Shown piece after piece: positions 1 to 12,499 of a stretch of 64,000 bases of DNA. The DNA lies in the NCBI GenBank assembly GCA_964058805.1, contig CAXKVV010000338.1, forward strand, positions 1 to 64,000, written 5' to 3'. Position 1 is the first letter of the stretch. Every line of letters begins with the position of its first letter. Made by a program: the position numbers and the translations under genes. Origin of the DNA: Schoenoplectus triqueter (Eukaryota > Streptophyta > Magnoliopsida > Poales > Cyperaceae). Under the pieces are notes generated by a model. The model did no database searches, was not told the origin of the DNA, and saw only the letters and a program-made list of their open reading frames with translations.

Positions 1-190
1 GTCTGTATATTTTTATCTTACTTTTATAAGAAATATAACTATGAAAATATTAAAATCGATTAAATTATGTTTATTAAGATACAAACAATAACAAACATAT
101 TAGAAATCACTTTATCAAACATATTAGAAATCACTTTATCAATGAAAGCATGTTCTTTTATCAATTTTAATTAGGGATAATGTCCCAATA
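1..190. repeat. Dispersed AT-rich repeat, copy 1
   Basis: This stretch matches 57452-57612 in the same orientation with scattered substitutions and small indels. Both copies share the run TTTTATCTTACTTTTATAAG, then an AAAATATTAAAATCGATTAAA block and a later TTCTTTTAT(C/G)AATTTTAATTAG block. No coding potential or termini are visible. It may be part of an unrecognised transposon, or one arm of an old segmental duplication. Confidence 0.6.
94..141. repeat. 24-bp tandem duplication
   Basis: Two perfect head-to-tail copies of a 24-bp unit starting AACATATTAGAAATCACTTT. The matching region near 57550 has only one degenerate copy, so the duplication is younger than the separation of the two dispersed repeats. 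Confidence 0.85.
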
Positions 191-785
191 TAAGGACAAA
201 TACCCACTTCAATTCCAATTTCATTTAATCCCAAATAAAATCTAAATTTGAAAAAGCAAAAAATATCATTCCTACAAATAATGAAGACTCAATCAAAACA
301 ATACAATTGAAGATACTGATTTCCTATTTATTTTCTTCTCCTCCACTCCGGGATTGATTCTTCTAGGGAGCTTTTTCTCTACGAAGAGCTCTTCAGAGAG
401 ATGTGAACGACTCGTTTTAATCACAATGACTGTGGAAAAATCTAAACATGAAAATTTATTACTGTTAAATCAAAACTGTTGATGAGAGATCGGATGATTC
501 ACAATAAAATAAGCGCACAGACCTCAGAAAGCTATCTAGAGGATGTGAATTCTCTCCACCCCATCTTTTTCTCTCCTTCTCTTTCTCTCTCTTTTTGTAC
601 GGGTATTTTAATTCACACTCTTTCTTTTTTTTTCTTCTTTGCCGAACGTTGGTCTGGACCCAACAGCCCAACACCGACAGTGGATTGGTGTTTGATCAGG
701 AGAACGTGATCAACTTGGAACCGGATGTACATGGTATATGATATATCACAAAAGGGTACTAATACGAGATCAAGCTTATTCCACA
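191..785. other. Intergenic, no gene seen
   Basis: AT-rich sequence with a pyrimidine-rich CT stretch around 550-645. Short open frames are present but have no recognisable protein content. I see nothing else here. Confidence 0.6.
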
Positions 786-1302
786 AAGATCGATTGGCAA
801 ATCAAGGAATAGCTTTGAAAGAGTGGTAATTTTGGAAGAGTGATAGAATAGTACTTTTTTTGGAAGAGTGGTATTCTTGACTATTCGGAAGAGCGAAAAT
901 ATCGTTTGGCAGTTGTTACTCAGAATAATTAAAATATGAATAATTATGATACTAATAATGATGATGATAATAATAATAATAGTAAAATAATAATCATAAT
1001 AGTAAGATAATAATAATAAAGTAATAAAAAATAATCATAATAAATAATAATATTATAATAGTAATATAATAAAAATATAAACATAATCATAATATAGTAA
1101 TATAATAATAATAAATTATAATTACCATCATAATTATAATAATATAATAATAAATAATCATAATTTTAATAATATAATAATCATAATCATAATCATAATC
1201 ATGATAATAATAATTATAGTCATAATCATAATAATATAACCATAATCATAATCATAATAATATAATAATAAAAATATAATCATAATCATAAAAATAATTA
1301 TA

Positions 1303-1357
<55 letters not shown>

Positions 1358-2265
1358 TAATCATAACTATAATCAACATATAATAATATAATACAACATA
1401 ATAAAATAATAATAAAGTATTAAAAAATAATCATAATAAATAATAATATTATAATAGTAATATAATAAATATATAAACATAATCATAATATAGTAATATA
1501 ATAATAATTAAATATAATTACAATCATAATTATAATAATATAATAATAATAAGTAATCATAATTTTAATAATATAATTATAATATAATAATCATAGTCAT
1601 AATAATATAATAATAAAAATATAATCATAAAAATAACAATAATTAAAAATAATTATAATTATAATAATATAATAATAAATTAATCATCACTGTAATAAAC
1701 ATTTAATAATATAATACAACATAATAAAATAATAATAAATAATCTTAATCATAATCATAATCATCATAATATAATAATATAATAATAAATAATCTTGATC
1801 ATAATAATATAATAATAAAATAATTATATTTTTATTTATAATAATAATATAATATTAAAATTATATTTATAATAATAAATAAATAATATAATAATACTAA
1901 TGGTAACGATAATATAATAACAATAATGATTATAATAATTTAATAATAATAATATAATGATAATAATAATAAATCATAATCATAATATTAATATAATAAT
2001 AAATTATAATCATAAATATAATATAATAATATAATAATACTAAATCTTAATCATAATCATAATATAATAATATAATATAATATAATCAAACAAAAATCGC
2101 TATTCCGACGAGAGCTAATCCGGTATTCCACCTATAAGTTGGTATACCGGATTAGCACTATTCCGCACTCTTCTACTTAGTCTAAAATTCGTTTGGCAAA
2201 TTAATTCATCAGAATAGCTATTCTATTCCAACTTTTTGCTATTCCATTGGGTGCCAAACGGACCC
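786..2265 (+). mobile_element. Harbinger/Tourist-like MITE with ATA/ATC-filled interior, copy 1
   Basis: The right end reads CCAAACGGACCC followed by TTA. The left end is degenerate but still has TTGGCAAATCAAGGAATAGC, as in the intact copy at 54922-56363. The interior is almost wholly ATA, ATC and AAT trinucleotide sequence on the + strand. Near the right end a 13-bp perfect inverted repeat, GCTAATCCGGTAT...ATACCGGATTAGC, spans 2114-2156. A 3-bp TTA/TAA target site and GGGTCCGTTTGGC-type termini are typical of PIF/Harbinger-derived Tourist MITEs. It carries no transposase. The leucine/isoleucine-only open frames inside are microsatellite artefacts. Confidence 0.8.
1309..1354. repeat. (AAT)n microsatellite inside MITE copy 1
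   Basis: About 15 uninterrupted AAT triplets. The corresponding point of the 54922 copy (near 55427-55449) has only about half as many, so repeat number differs between two otherwise very similar elements. Confidence 0.9.
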
Positions 2266-2268
2266 TTA

Positions 2269-3663
2269 GAGTCCGTTTGGCAAATCAAGGAATAGCTTTG
2301 GAAGAGTGATAATTTTGGAAGAGTGATAGAATAGTAATTTTTTTAGAAGAATGGTAGAAGAGTGGTATTCTTGACTATTCGGAAGAGCGAAAATATCGTT
2401 TGGCAGTTGTTACTCAGAATAGTTAAAATATGAATAATTATGATACTAATGATGATGATGATGATAATAATAGTAAAATAATAATCATAATAGTAAGATA
2501 ATAATAATAAAGTAATAAAATAATCATAATAAATAATAATATTATAATAGTGATATAATAAAAATATAAACATAATTACAATATAGTAATATAATAAAAA
2601 AAATTATAATTACAATCATAATTATAATAATATAATAATAATAAGTAATCATAATTTTAATAATATAATCATAATTATAATCATGAAAATAATTATAAAT
2701 AATTATAATTATAATAATATAATAATAAATTAATCATAAATATAATCAACATATAATAATATAATACAACATAATAAAATAATAATAAAGTAAGAAAAAA
2801 TAATCATAATAAATAATAATATTATAATAGTAATATAATAAAAATATAAACATAATCATAATATAGTAATATAATAATAAAAAATTATAATTACAATAAT
2901 AATTATAATAATATAATAATAAGTGATCATAATTTTAATAATATAATCATAATATAATAATCATAATCATAATCATGATAATAATAATTATAGTCATAAT
3001 CATAATAATATAATAATAAAAATAGAATCATAATCATAAAAATAATTATAAATAATTATAATTATAATAATATAATAATAAATTAATGATCACTATAATC
3101 AATATATAATAATATAATACAATATAATAAAATAATAATAACTAATAATAATCATAATCATCATAATATAATAATATAATAATAAATAATCTTGATCATA
3201 ATAATATAATAATAAAATAATTATATTAATATTCATAATATAATAATATAATATTAAAATTATATTTATAATAATAAATAATATAATAATACTAATGGTA
3301 ACGATAATATAATAACAATAATGATAATAATAATTTAATAATAATAATATAATGATAATAATAATAATAAATATTAATCATAATAGTAATATAATAATAA
3401 ATTATAATCATAAATATAATATAATAATATAAAAATACTAAATCTTAATCATAATCATAATATAACAATATAATATAATATAATCAAACAATAATCGTTA
3501 TTCCGACGAGAGTTAATCCGGTATTCCACCTATAAGTTGGTATACCGGATTAGCACTATTCCGCACTCTTCTACTTAGTCTAAAATTTGTTTGGCAAATT
3601 AATTCGTCGAAATAGCTATTCTATTCCAACTTTTTGCTATTTCATTGAGTGCCAAACACTCCC
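2269..3663 (+). mobile_element. Harbinger/Tourist-like MITE with ATA/ATC-filled interior, copy 2
   Basis: Begins GAGTCCGTTTGGCAAATC and ends GTGCCAAACACTCCC, with TTA on both sides (2266-2268 and 3664-3666). The left TTA is also the right TTA of copy 1, so the two elements abut head to tail. The interior is the same ATA/ATC-rich sequence, and the central-right palindrome (3512-3554) has one arm mutated (GTTAATCCGGTAT). Non-autonomous; no protein encoded. Confidence 0.85.
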
Positions 3664-3666
3664 TTA

Positions 3667-4225
3667 GTGTTTAGTAGCTGGGGAAGCACAGGGTGGTTAC
3701 GGTCTGGTAGTCTTCCTCTACTTTATTATTGTATATATAGATAATAGACTCGATCTGCTGCAGTAAAATATTTTTTTTATAGAGAAAAGTGAGAATTTAG
3801 TTCATAAATTTTATTTTGTGTAAAATTTGAGTCTTTAAAACATCATCTAATTAGTTATTATTTGAGTTAATATTTAAACTACTAAGCTATTTCCGCTGCA
3901 ACAAAATAATTAATAGCAAATTAGCAAGTACGAAATCTTACAATCTTATAAAACAACGGTACCAGGATAATTAATTCCACAAATCCAAAACCAACAAATG
4001 GAAAGCTCGCGGATTTTCATGACGTTTTCCTATTTACTTTAAGACTTTAGTTGTCTTCTACAATATTATATATTATTTAACTACAGCTTTACCCAAGCAT
4101 CCCATCATACTTACTCTCCTGACTACTCGTGCACCAGACACCAGTACTTGTCAATATCCATATCTGGAATTAGGGGAGGGAAACAGTAAGGTAGCGTATA
4201 AATTTAGGACTTTTTAATTTTTTCA
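3667..4225. other. Intergenic, no gene seen
   Basis: AT-rich spacer between two MITEs. No open frame of note, no repeat structure recognised. Confidence 0.6.
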
Positions 4226-4671
4226 GCCTGTGTTTGGATGTTGTTAAATAATATTATTTTGAGAATAACAGTACTGTTTCAGATTAGTAACTATTTAAAT
4301 ATAAAATTGAAATTGAGAATAACAACAAAATAGTTCTAATCCGCTAACCCATAGAAAATGTTGGGTAGCGGATTAGCGTCCATGATGGTAGTGAAAATAA
4401 TAAGAAATTATTTTTTTTCTTTTATATTAGTATGGAGTAGTATTAGATAATAATAATTATTAAATAAAAAACTAAAAAATAATTAATTATTTTAATTATT
4501 CTTTCCACTATTCTCAAGTTATCATCCAAACAACATTTTACTAACCCAAAATAGTAAAAAAATAACATTGTTCTCATAATTTCCGGGATATCACTAATCT
4601 CACACTATTCTCAACTAATAATCCAAACAATGTTATTCTTTCACTAATCCTTTCACCATCCAAACACACTC
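4226..4671. mobile_element. 446-bp MITE with GTGTTTGGATG termini
   Basis: Inverted ends read GCCTGTGTTTGGATG on the left and, as reverse complement, GAGTGTGTTTGGATG on the right. The flanking trinucleotides are TCA and TTA, one mutation from a TTA target duplication. Near the middle an inverted repeat TAATCCGCTAACCC...GGGTAGCGGATTA (about 4338-4374) recalls the GGATTAG palindrome of the larger MITE family. It is a small non-autonomous Tourist-like element without coding capacity. Confidence 0.7.
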
Positions 4672-5375
4672 TTAAAGTGTAGGAATATATTATTGTTCTA
4701 TCATCTTGTGTGATGATTGTTTATTTCTTAAATAGTGTCATTTTCTGTATATTATACGAATTATAAGAAATACGGCTATGCCTTTTTTGTAATGAAAATA
4801 ATGCATATTTGTGGGAATAATAATAAATAAAAATAATTATATAATAATTTATACATAATAACGTAAAAACGTTGAATAACTCTTAAGTATTAGTTGCATC
4901 TTGAATATATTTCACTCATCAATTTAAATGAAGAGAGAGAGAGAATGATTATATTAGTCATTAAATTAAAAGTAGATGAATAGATTAAACAAAATTAATA
5001 GTGGAAGTTTAACTCTCTTTATAAATTATTATGAATCTGAAATTATTCTGAATGCTTTATTAATGGATGTCAATTTGCTACTCCTAAGATCAATAATCAC
5101 CCACAGTCATCTCCTGGAAAAAAAATATATATTTCTACTTCAATATTTATTGATAAAATAATTAGAAGCTTTAGAGCTTGTCTTTAAGATAGAAATATAT
5201 AGCCGATGACAATAATATTTCCTCATTCATACATTACTTTCTGGAAAACCTTAACGAACATGTATGCTACTGGAGAAATAGCTAGGTCGGCGCGCTGCCT
5301 TAGGTTTGCTTTATTGTTATTTAGAAATAGGCGCCTTCAAAGAGGTTGGATCGCTCTTAAGTCTTAATTTTGTTA
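4672..5375. other. Intergenic, no gene seen
   Basis: AT-rich sequence. A 61-codon open frame near 4976 has no recognisable motif and is probably chance. Confidence 0.55.
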
Positions 5376-6125
5376 GGGGCACAGTAGAATAGCAAAAAAG
5401 TAACAATAGCTATTTGACGAATTAATATATAAAATGAATTTTAGATTAAGTGAAAAAAAATGCGGAAGAATGTTAATCCGTTATATTAAGTTATAGATGG
5501 TATACAGATTAGCTTTCGTCGGAATAACGATTATTATTTGATTATGTTACATTATATTATTATATTAAGGTTATAATTATGATTTATTATCATTATATTA
5601 TTATTTTATTAATATTATGATTATTATTTATTATTATTAAACTATTATATTATAATAATAATTATTATTATGATATTAACATCATTGCTAGTATTATTAT
5701 TATATGATTAATATTATTATTATATTATAATAATTATAATTTTAGTATTATGATTACTACTATGATTATTATTATCATGATTATGATTGTTATTTTATTA
5801 TGTTGTATTATATTATGATTATATTATTAGAATTATGATTATTTATTATTATTATGTTATGATTATGTTTATATTTTTATTATATTATTATTATAATTAT
5901 GAATATTATTATTTAATATGATGATGATGATTATATTATCATTATTATCATAATCATCATTGTTAGTATCATAATTATCCATATTTTAACTATTCTGATT
6001 AACAACTGTCAAACGATTATTTTGCTCTTTCGAATAGTTAAGAATATCACTCTTCTACCACTCCTTCAAAAATATAATATTTTATCACTCTTCCAAAATT
6101 ATTCCTTAATTTGCCAAACAAACCC
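5376..6125 (-). mobile_element. ATA/ATC-filled MITE, reverse-oriented shorter copy
   Basis: On the + strand it starts after TTA with GGGGCACAGTAGAATAGC and ends TTGCCAAACAAACCC, which is the reverse complement of the family's left end. The internal trinucleotides are ATT/GAT, the complement of the other copies, and the palindrome is diverged (about 5473-5513). At 750 bp it is roughly half the length of the other copies because the microsatellite interior is shorter. The right-hand target duplication is not clear. Confidence 0.75.
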
Positions 6126-7449
6126 ATGAATACGTGTCTTTTATGCAGGCGGAATGGGCACAACCATACAATCAACCGTGCACCATGCAGTGTGTTCTAG
6201 CCCTAATTATTTTTGTTCATATTAAAATTCTAAAATGATAGGAAAACAATATAATTTCCAACATTGATGCAAGCAATAAATTTCTCACAGCAACCTGGTG
6301 GAGAAAATAATTAACTCAAACTCACATTATTATTTAAAAGCTCACATTCAAAGCCCGAACAACTTTTTTAGATTAAAATATGCTCCCAATAACTCCGGAA
6401 TATATTATTTTTTCATAGGGGCACTATTTTGAGAGCTGAAATCACAATATTTAGCTGATAGAATATTTTCCTCTTTATTTCGGTTTTCTCTCTGTTTCAC
6501 GTTGGTAAATCACAGTACTTAATTAATGCGCTAGCAAATTAAAAATTTAAGAACACACAAATATGATTAGAGGTTCCTTATGAAATAATTGTCGTTATGT
6601 TACTTCTTATTTATTTTATTTTTACAGAAGATTATATCTCCAATCTCTTAATATTTTTTTATTGTTACCCGTAGATAAATATTAATTGAATAACTAATGA
6701 TCATTAATGAAAATATTTCTTAGAAACAAAATTGATATTTTCTGTTTAGCTGATTAAAGGTGCTCAATATTTTTCAACGTTGAATGCATAATATTTTTTT
6801 TAATTAATGCCATCCCATTTCATTAAAATAAAAATTCATATGTAATTATTAAACAATTATAAGATATTTTCTCATCTTATAAAACTGATCTACAAACTTT
6901 TTTTGAAATAATTTTCATTTAGTAAAAAATATTCTGCATAGCAACCAAACTAAAAAAATAAAATTCAGTAAAATGTAAATTTACCTTGTCATATACTAAG
7001 CTCATTCATTCGTATGAGAATTATTTTAAAAGATAATCACAAATTGTCAAAGATTGCATTAATTCATTGAATAATGTCCTTTCAAAAAAAAATAACGTAT
7101 CCAAATGTTATTGCGCGTTGCGTCGAGTACTTTCTGTTATATATATATTTGATTGAAAAATAAAAGAACAACAAACAGGGGCAAACCCGGTATATGTGGT
7201 AAAATTATCTTCGTGCTCTCGATTTTATAAATTCGGCTCTCAAAATAGCACTGCTTTTTTCATGTCTCTTTGGGGATTTAAATCTACGTCACTCCCTAAA
7301 GAGATGAGTTATAGTACCACTGTACTAGACACACGGTTTTCAAAATAGAGCTCTCAATAACTCTAGCATACATTATATATATGTAGATTTGAATCTATGC
7401 CACTCAGTAAATGAGAGGTGAGACCCAGTACCACTCTTTGCATAAAAAG

Positions 7450-7494
<45 letters not shown>

Positions 7495-8864
7495 GAGATA
7501 CCGTGAGCTTAACTCAAAAAACATATCAAATCGTTTCGAAATTTTAATTTATCATTCTCAAAAATTCTTTATATGAAAAAAAAATGGCCACAAAGAAATT
7601 GCGAGATGAGTGGAATAACAAGAACAGCAATGTATAACAACTAACAAGCCTGTGTCATCTCCCAGTCTAGCAATTCATTAAAAAAATCTTCTAAATAACT
7701 GAATTAAGGCTCAAAATTTAATTGAGACATAATTGCAATACTCAAAGCTACATTAATGCTTGAATAGAGGGTAGGTTGTAATTACACAATTAATGTAGAA
7801 AAGGAAACCATGATGTAGTGCAAATACAACATAGAAGATTATGATGATATATATAAGTTAGTAATTATGGTCAGATGATATGAAGCCATCTAATTTGAAG
7901 CTAAATACAAGTACGCAATGCAAGGTCAGTTTGAGACAATAAACCACAAAATTTTGTCGTGATTTTTTTAATAAATATGAAATAATCATAATTTTAATAA
8001 TAATTATTAGTTAATTAATTTTTTTAATAATAGATATGATAGAACACATGTGAGGTGCACGTTCAAAATGTGCCAGTTCCAATTTCAACAAGCACGTCAG
8101 TGGGACTAATATGTTTCTTGTCTCATTGACCCGTTTAGTGGAAAGATGCTAGTGAGACTGTCACTTTGTTATGCCTATTATTAAAATTTTAAATGCTTAT
8201 TATTAAAATTATAATTTATTTCATACTTATTAAAAAAACTCAGTCAAATTTGAGCTAAATTAGATAAAATCAATTATTGTCGAGTGCTAAATTGGGCTAG
8301 ATTAACACTGGAGAGTTGATGTCAGCATCATTAAGAAAAAAAAGTATTCTTTTAAGAAAATAACAAAAATAAATCGATTACTCATTAAAATGAGTTTCCA
8401 ATACTAGTATGGATCTTCATACTAGGCTAACCTATGCCAATTGAATACCCTGCCAAACGGAAACACAAGAACAGACTACATACTAGGACAAAGTACTAAC
8501 CACATACCACATACCTGTTTGTAGTGAAGTGACGAGCAGAGTACTGTCTTCCATCCTAGTGGCTTTTACGGTTTTACACGATAAGTTACCAACAACAAGC
8601 TCCACTCACTCAATCCTATCAGAAACCCATCTGATCGATCCTCAGAAAGAACCCATTTCATATCTATATTGATCGAGCTTGAAGCATCCTCAATTTGCAA
8701 TGAAGCTTAACAATGATGTTCCCTGCTAGTCAGAATAGATTAGTTATTTCATTAAAGCGGTCTAACAAATGAGGTCATTGAAATTTTTTTAGTGAAAAGA
8801 TAACTAAACTTAACAGGGCAAAATGTGTCACCGAAGATCAAATGAAGCAAAAGTATAATGCACC
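6126..8864. other. Intergenic, AT-rich, no gene seen
   Basis: About 2.7 kb without a credible open frame or recognised repeat except the TA microsatellite at 7454-7491. Two short segments near 7210-7260 and 7330-7350 repeat a phrase meaning roughly TCAAAATAGxxCTxTC, which may be a small degraded duplication. Confidence 0.5.
7454..7491. repeat. (TA)n microsatellite
   Basis: Nineteen uninterrupted TA dinucleotides. Confidence 0.95.
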
Positions 8865-9260
8865 TACGGGTGTCAATTATGACCTGAATCCAATATGACC
8901 CGATCCGATATGATCCGAAAATAAATGGATCAGATATGAGTTTAATTTTTTTGATCCGAATCGAGTCGGATCGAGTTTGAATCAATCTGACCCGACCCGA
9001 TTAATTATATTTTTTAAAATAATTTTACGATTTAGTACTAATCAAATCTTAATTATACGCTAATTATATACTAATTAAGATTAATTAATATTTAATTGCT
9101 TAAAATTATATAAAAATAATTAATTATTTTACATGAGTCGGGACGGGTCGGGTAGGAGTTAAGATTTTTTTATCTGAATTTAATCGAGTTGGGTTCAAAT
9201 CGAATCAAAAAAATAATAAAATAATATAACCCGACCCAACCTGATTCGTTGACACCCTTA
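8865..9260. mobile_element. Non-autonomous hAT MITE, 396 bp
   Basis: Termini are TACGGGTGTCAA on the left and TTGACACCCTTA on the right, inverted repeats with one mismatch. They are flanked by a perfect 8-bp duplication AATGCACC (8857-8864 and 9261-9268). An 8-bp target duplication and TANGGGTGTCAA ends fit the hAT superfamily. Internally both arms are rich in GACCCG/CGGGTC, so the element can fold back on itself. No transposase is present. Confidence 0.9.
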
Positions 9261-9268
9261 AATGCACC

Positions 9269-9770
9269 TCACTTTCTATTACAAACTTCCCAGACATATT
9301 AATTCTGTTTTTTTTTTCTAATAAGCAAAAAAAAATTCCAAATTAAAAAATTATGAAAATTATGGGATAATTTTGATGTTTAGGCTAATCGGTGCTGGCT
9401 AGTCCGTCCTCAGAACCTGAGAACTGAATCGGTAATTATGTCCCCACAAAAAAATAAAAAAAAATGGAAAGAAAAAAAAAACTCTGAGATCGCCCAACCA
9501 ATTTCGTCCCCAAACTGCAGACGATCTCACCAGATAAAATAGAAAAAAAATAATAATCGTGGGTCGGGCCTGGCTGCCCCGTCCCCAGATATCGTACATG
9601 GATTATTTTAATCGGATGAAAATGCAGCAAAGCAATGATTAAAACTTGTGCAAAGTAAAGAGAACATTTGAACATGTGGCAAAGTAATGATTACCAGCTA
9701 AGTGATAAACTGATACGTCTTGGGTTACGCTGTGAGGCTGTGTCAAGAAGGAAGATGATGATGTGTTAGT
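9269..9770. other. Spacer with GC-rich degenerate blocks
   Basis: Mostly AT-rich, but 9385-9590 contains several blocks of the type CGTCCCCA and GGTCGGGCCTGGCTGCCCC. The last block (9561-9583) recurs inverted at 11047-11069. Open frames on the - strand here look like low-complexity phenylalanine-rich artefacts. Confidence 0.45.
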
Positions 9771-9778
9771 GTTGAAGG

Positions 9779-10205
9779 CATGGGCGGATCCAATATAATC
9801 CAGGGGGGCATATGTCTCCCCCTGGATTTTGAAAAATAATGCTTTTCGGTAATTGGTCCTTCTTGGAAATTTTTTTTGCCCCCCCTGAATTGTCTGGTTA
9901 TTTTTATTGAGAAAAAAATATTTAATACCGTGCATAATGAAATAATTATGCAAAGATATCACAATATAAAGTTACTTAGTCGAAAACTTTGTTCATCAAC
10001 TTGATTATCTATTACTTTGAGCTTTATTTTATTATTATTTTAATATATAAAATATTATTATTTAATAAAAAAATTATTAGTTAAGTATATATATTAAATT
10101 ATTAATTTTTTTATTTAGTACCCGATTAGTTAATGGGTTTGAACCCGATAAGCCATTACAATCCGATAATTGCCCCCCCTAATCAAAATCCTAGATCCGC
10201 CACTG
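9779..10205. mobile_element. Non-autonomous hAT MITE, 427 bp
   Basis: Ends read CATGGGCGGATCCA (left) and, as reverse complement of the right end, CAGTGGCGGATCTA. A perfect 8-bp target duplication GTTGAAGG lies at 9771-9778 and 10206-10213. CAGTGGCGGA-type termini with an 8-bp duplication are characteristic of hAT elements. Subterminal C-runs (TGTCTCCCCC, TGCCCCCCCT) are typical of this group. It encodes no transposase. Confidence 0.92.
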
Positions 10206-10213
10206 GTTGAAGG

Positions 10214-12499
10214 TGAAAGTATGTGTAAAGGGGTGCAAAAATTATTCTTACAAGTTTTGTGCGTGCAATGTGTGAATGGATCTCTTTTCTGTCCTAAACT
10301 CGGCCTTATATAGGGAAAAACTATTATGAAGATCGTACACGGCATGATCTCAGAAAAAAATCAATCATAAAAGTGGCAATCGCTCGTAGTGGCAAATCGG
10401 TGCATTTGACTGCATGTTATTGCCGCGTAAAGCTATGTTATTTTGGATTGTTGCCAATTATAACCGCTAATCATAATAGTGGGCGGTTAAAAAGGCAGCT
10501 ATACTCGATATGAGTAATGGAATGACCTCGAGCTTGGGGTTGCTCAGCTCGAGATATGTTTATTCGAGTCATATGATGAATGAAGGAGGCCGTATATGAC
10601 CCAATGAATTAGTGTCCTAAGACTAAGTGTTCGGGCTGGCGATAAATTAGCCTTTGGGAACATAACTCTATCATTAACCTTTAAAACCGAAATGTGTTAG
10701 TAATGATACTTTCAGATTATTATTACATGACTATATGTGAATAAGTACAACTAGATGTAGTATTAATGTAGTCATATCACTAAGTTTTACTAAATATGAT
10801 TAAAACTCGATTTCTGACAAATATATGACATATTTGAACATGTTTCCTCCTAAAATTTACAGAAGTTTAGGAATATCATATTTTGAACATAATCTACGTT
10901 CGAAATTTATGGAATATCATATTTAGAACATAATATTATTTTATTATTATTTTTTATCCTTTTTTAAAAAAAATTGTAGCTATCAGCATATTACTATTAA
11001 TCTTTCAATATTTCTAATATTTAAATAAAATTGTAGAATCTCTAAGACGGGGTAGCCAGGCCCGACCCAGAATTATATAATTTGTAATGCAGTCCGTCAC
11101 GAAATTTTGGGTACACACATATATATCGGATTCCGTTGCTTTTCAGTCACGAAATTATCAAATTGACCAAGCACAGAAATATCTGTAGGGATATTATATA
11201 GTTAACTATATATAAAAATCATCAAATGAACTAGGTCGTGTCAGAAAATTTAATAAGATTTCATATATTTTAAGACTTTGTTTATATTTATATAGATTAC
11301 TCATTTAATCACTTATTTATATTAGTAAGTAACATCACCATGAAATATTATAAGAGATAAGACAAATAAACATATTTGAAAGGTGATAAAAATGCAATTT
11401 TCATATTACTTAAAAAAAGATATACTCATTGATCATTTATTCAAATATTTCTTAAGATAGTATTTTTTTTATAAATAATAAGATATGAAAAGTATTATCA
11501 TAAATATGTATATCTATAATATTATTATTTTACATCTACACATATATTAAATTCTATTATGTTTTAAAATAAATTTATTATATTATTAAAAATATTTTAA
11601 TAACTTTGAGAGAAAAGTTATTAATTTTTTCATTTTTATAGCATAATACAATTACACGTATTATTAACATAATAAAATTGCACATATTATGAATAATCTT
11701 ACTTTTTTAATCTTATTTCCATAATTTGATAAAGATGTCTGATTATCTCAGATTAGAAGAAAAAAATATCGATTCTTAATATATAAAAAAACATATTTCC
11801 GTAATTTGCATATTTCCAATCTTGATTTTAATTGTCAGCGCCTCCTTTAGGTTGGAATTCATACTATATTTCAAAGAAAACTTCAAAAGGTAAAACTTTA
11901 TAAAACAATAAAATAAAATGAATAAACATAGTTGTTTCTTTGCTTCAAAAGGTAAAACTTAACTGGTATAGGTCTATCGCAGGTGATGCAATAGACAATC
12001 AGGTTTTTTAATTAATTGAAAAATTATAAAGTACTACTCAGATTTCACTTTTTAATGTTCCATTTTAAAATAACGAGTGGGTAGAGGAGGTCGGGGCGGA
12101 ACTGACTATAACGTCCCCAGCATTTTTTTTTCTTTTTCGTGTCTGCCTTGGGGACGGGATTCGTAGAGTCGTCCCCAGCTTAGATCTAAAAAAACCACCA
12201 AATTTGCTTTATTTTGATATTTTTATTCTTATTAAAAAAAACGGTATCAATTTGCACCTCACTTTCTATACTTCCTAGATTTCAAAATGAAAAAGAAAAA
12301 TATTAAGTCAAGCAAAATACTAACAATATGACCATTTTACCGTGATGACCAACTAACTGTACCCCAAATTTATACTCTGATCTGTACCCCAACTGAAAAT
12401 GTCATGGACCACGTTCTCGAACATCAACAGACCATCCGTCTGCAGACGATCATCGAAGTCTTAATATCGAAAATCCTAATTCTTATTACTTGAGAAATA
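10214..12499. other. Intergenic, no gene seen
   Basis: AT-rich. A GC-rich block at 12075-12180 (GTCCCCAGC, GGGGACGGGAT, GTCCCCAGC) resembles the blocks at 9385-9590 and may be a remnant of the same unknown repeat. No coding frame recognised. Confidence 0.5.

Noticed and set aside
1158..1379. Open frame coding a leucine/isoleucine-rich peptide (also 2343-2573 and 55288-55473)
   Set aside because: It is the - strand reading of ATA/ATC/AAT microsatellite inside the MITEs, with no codon or domain evidence.
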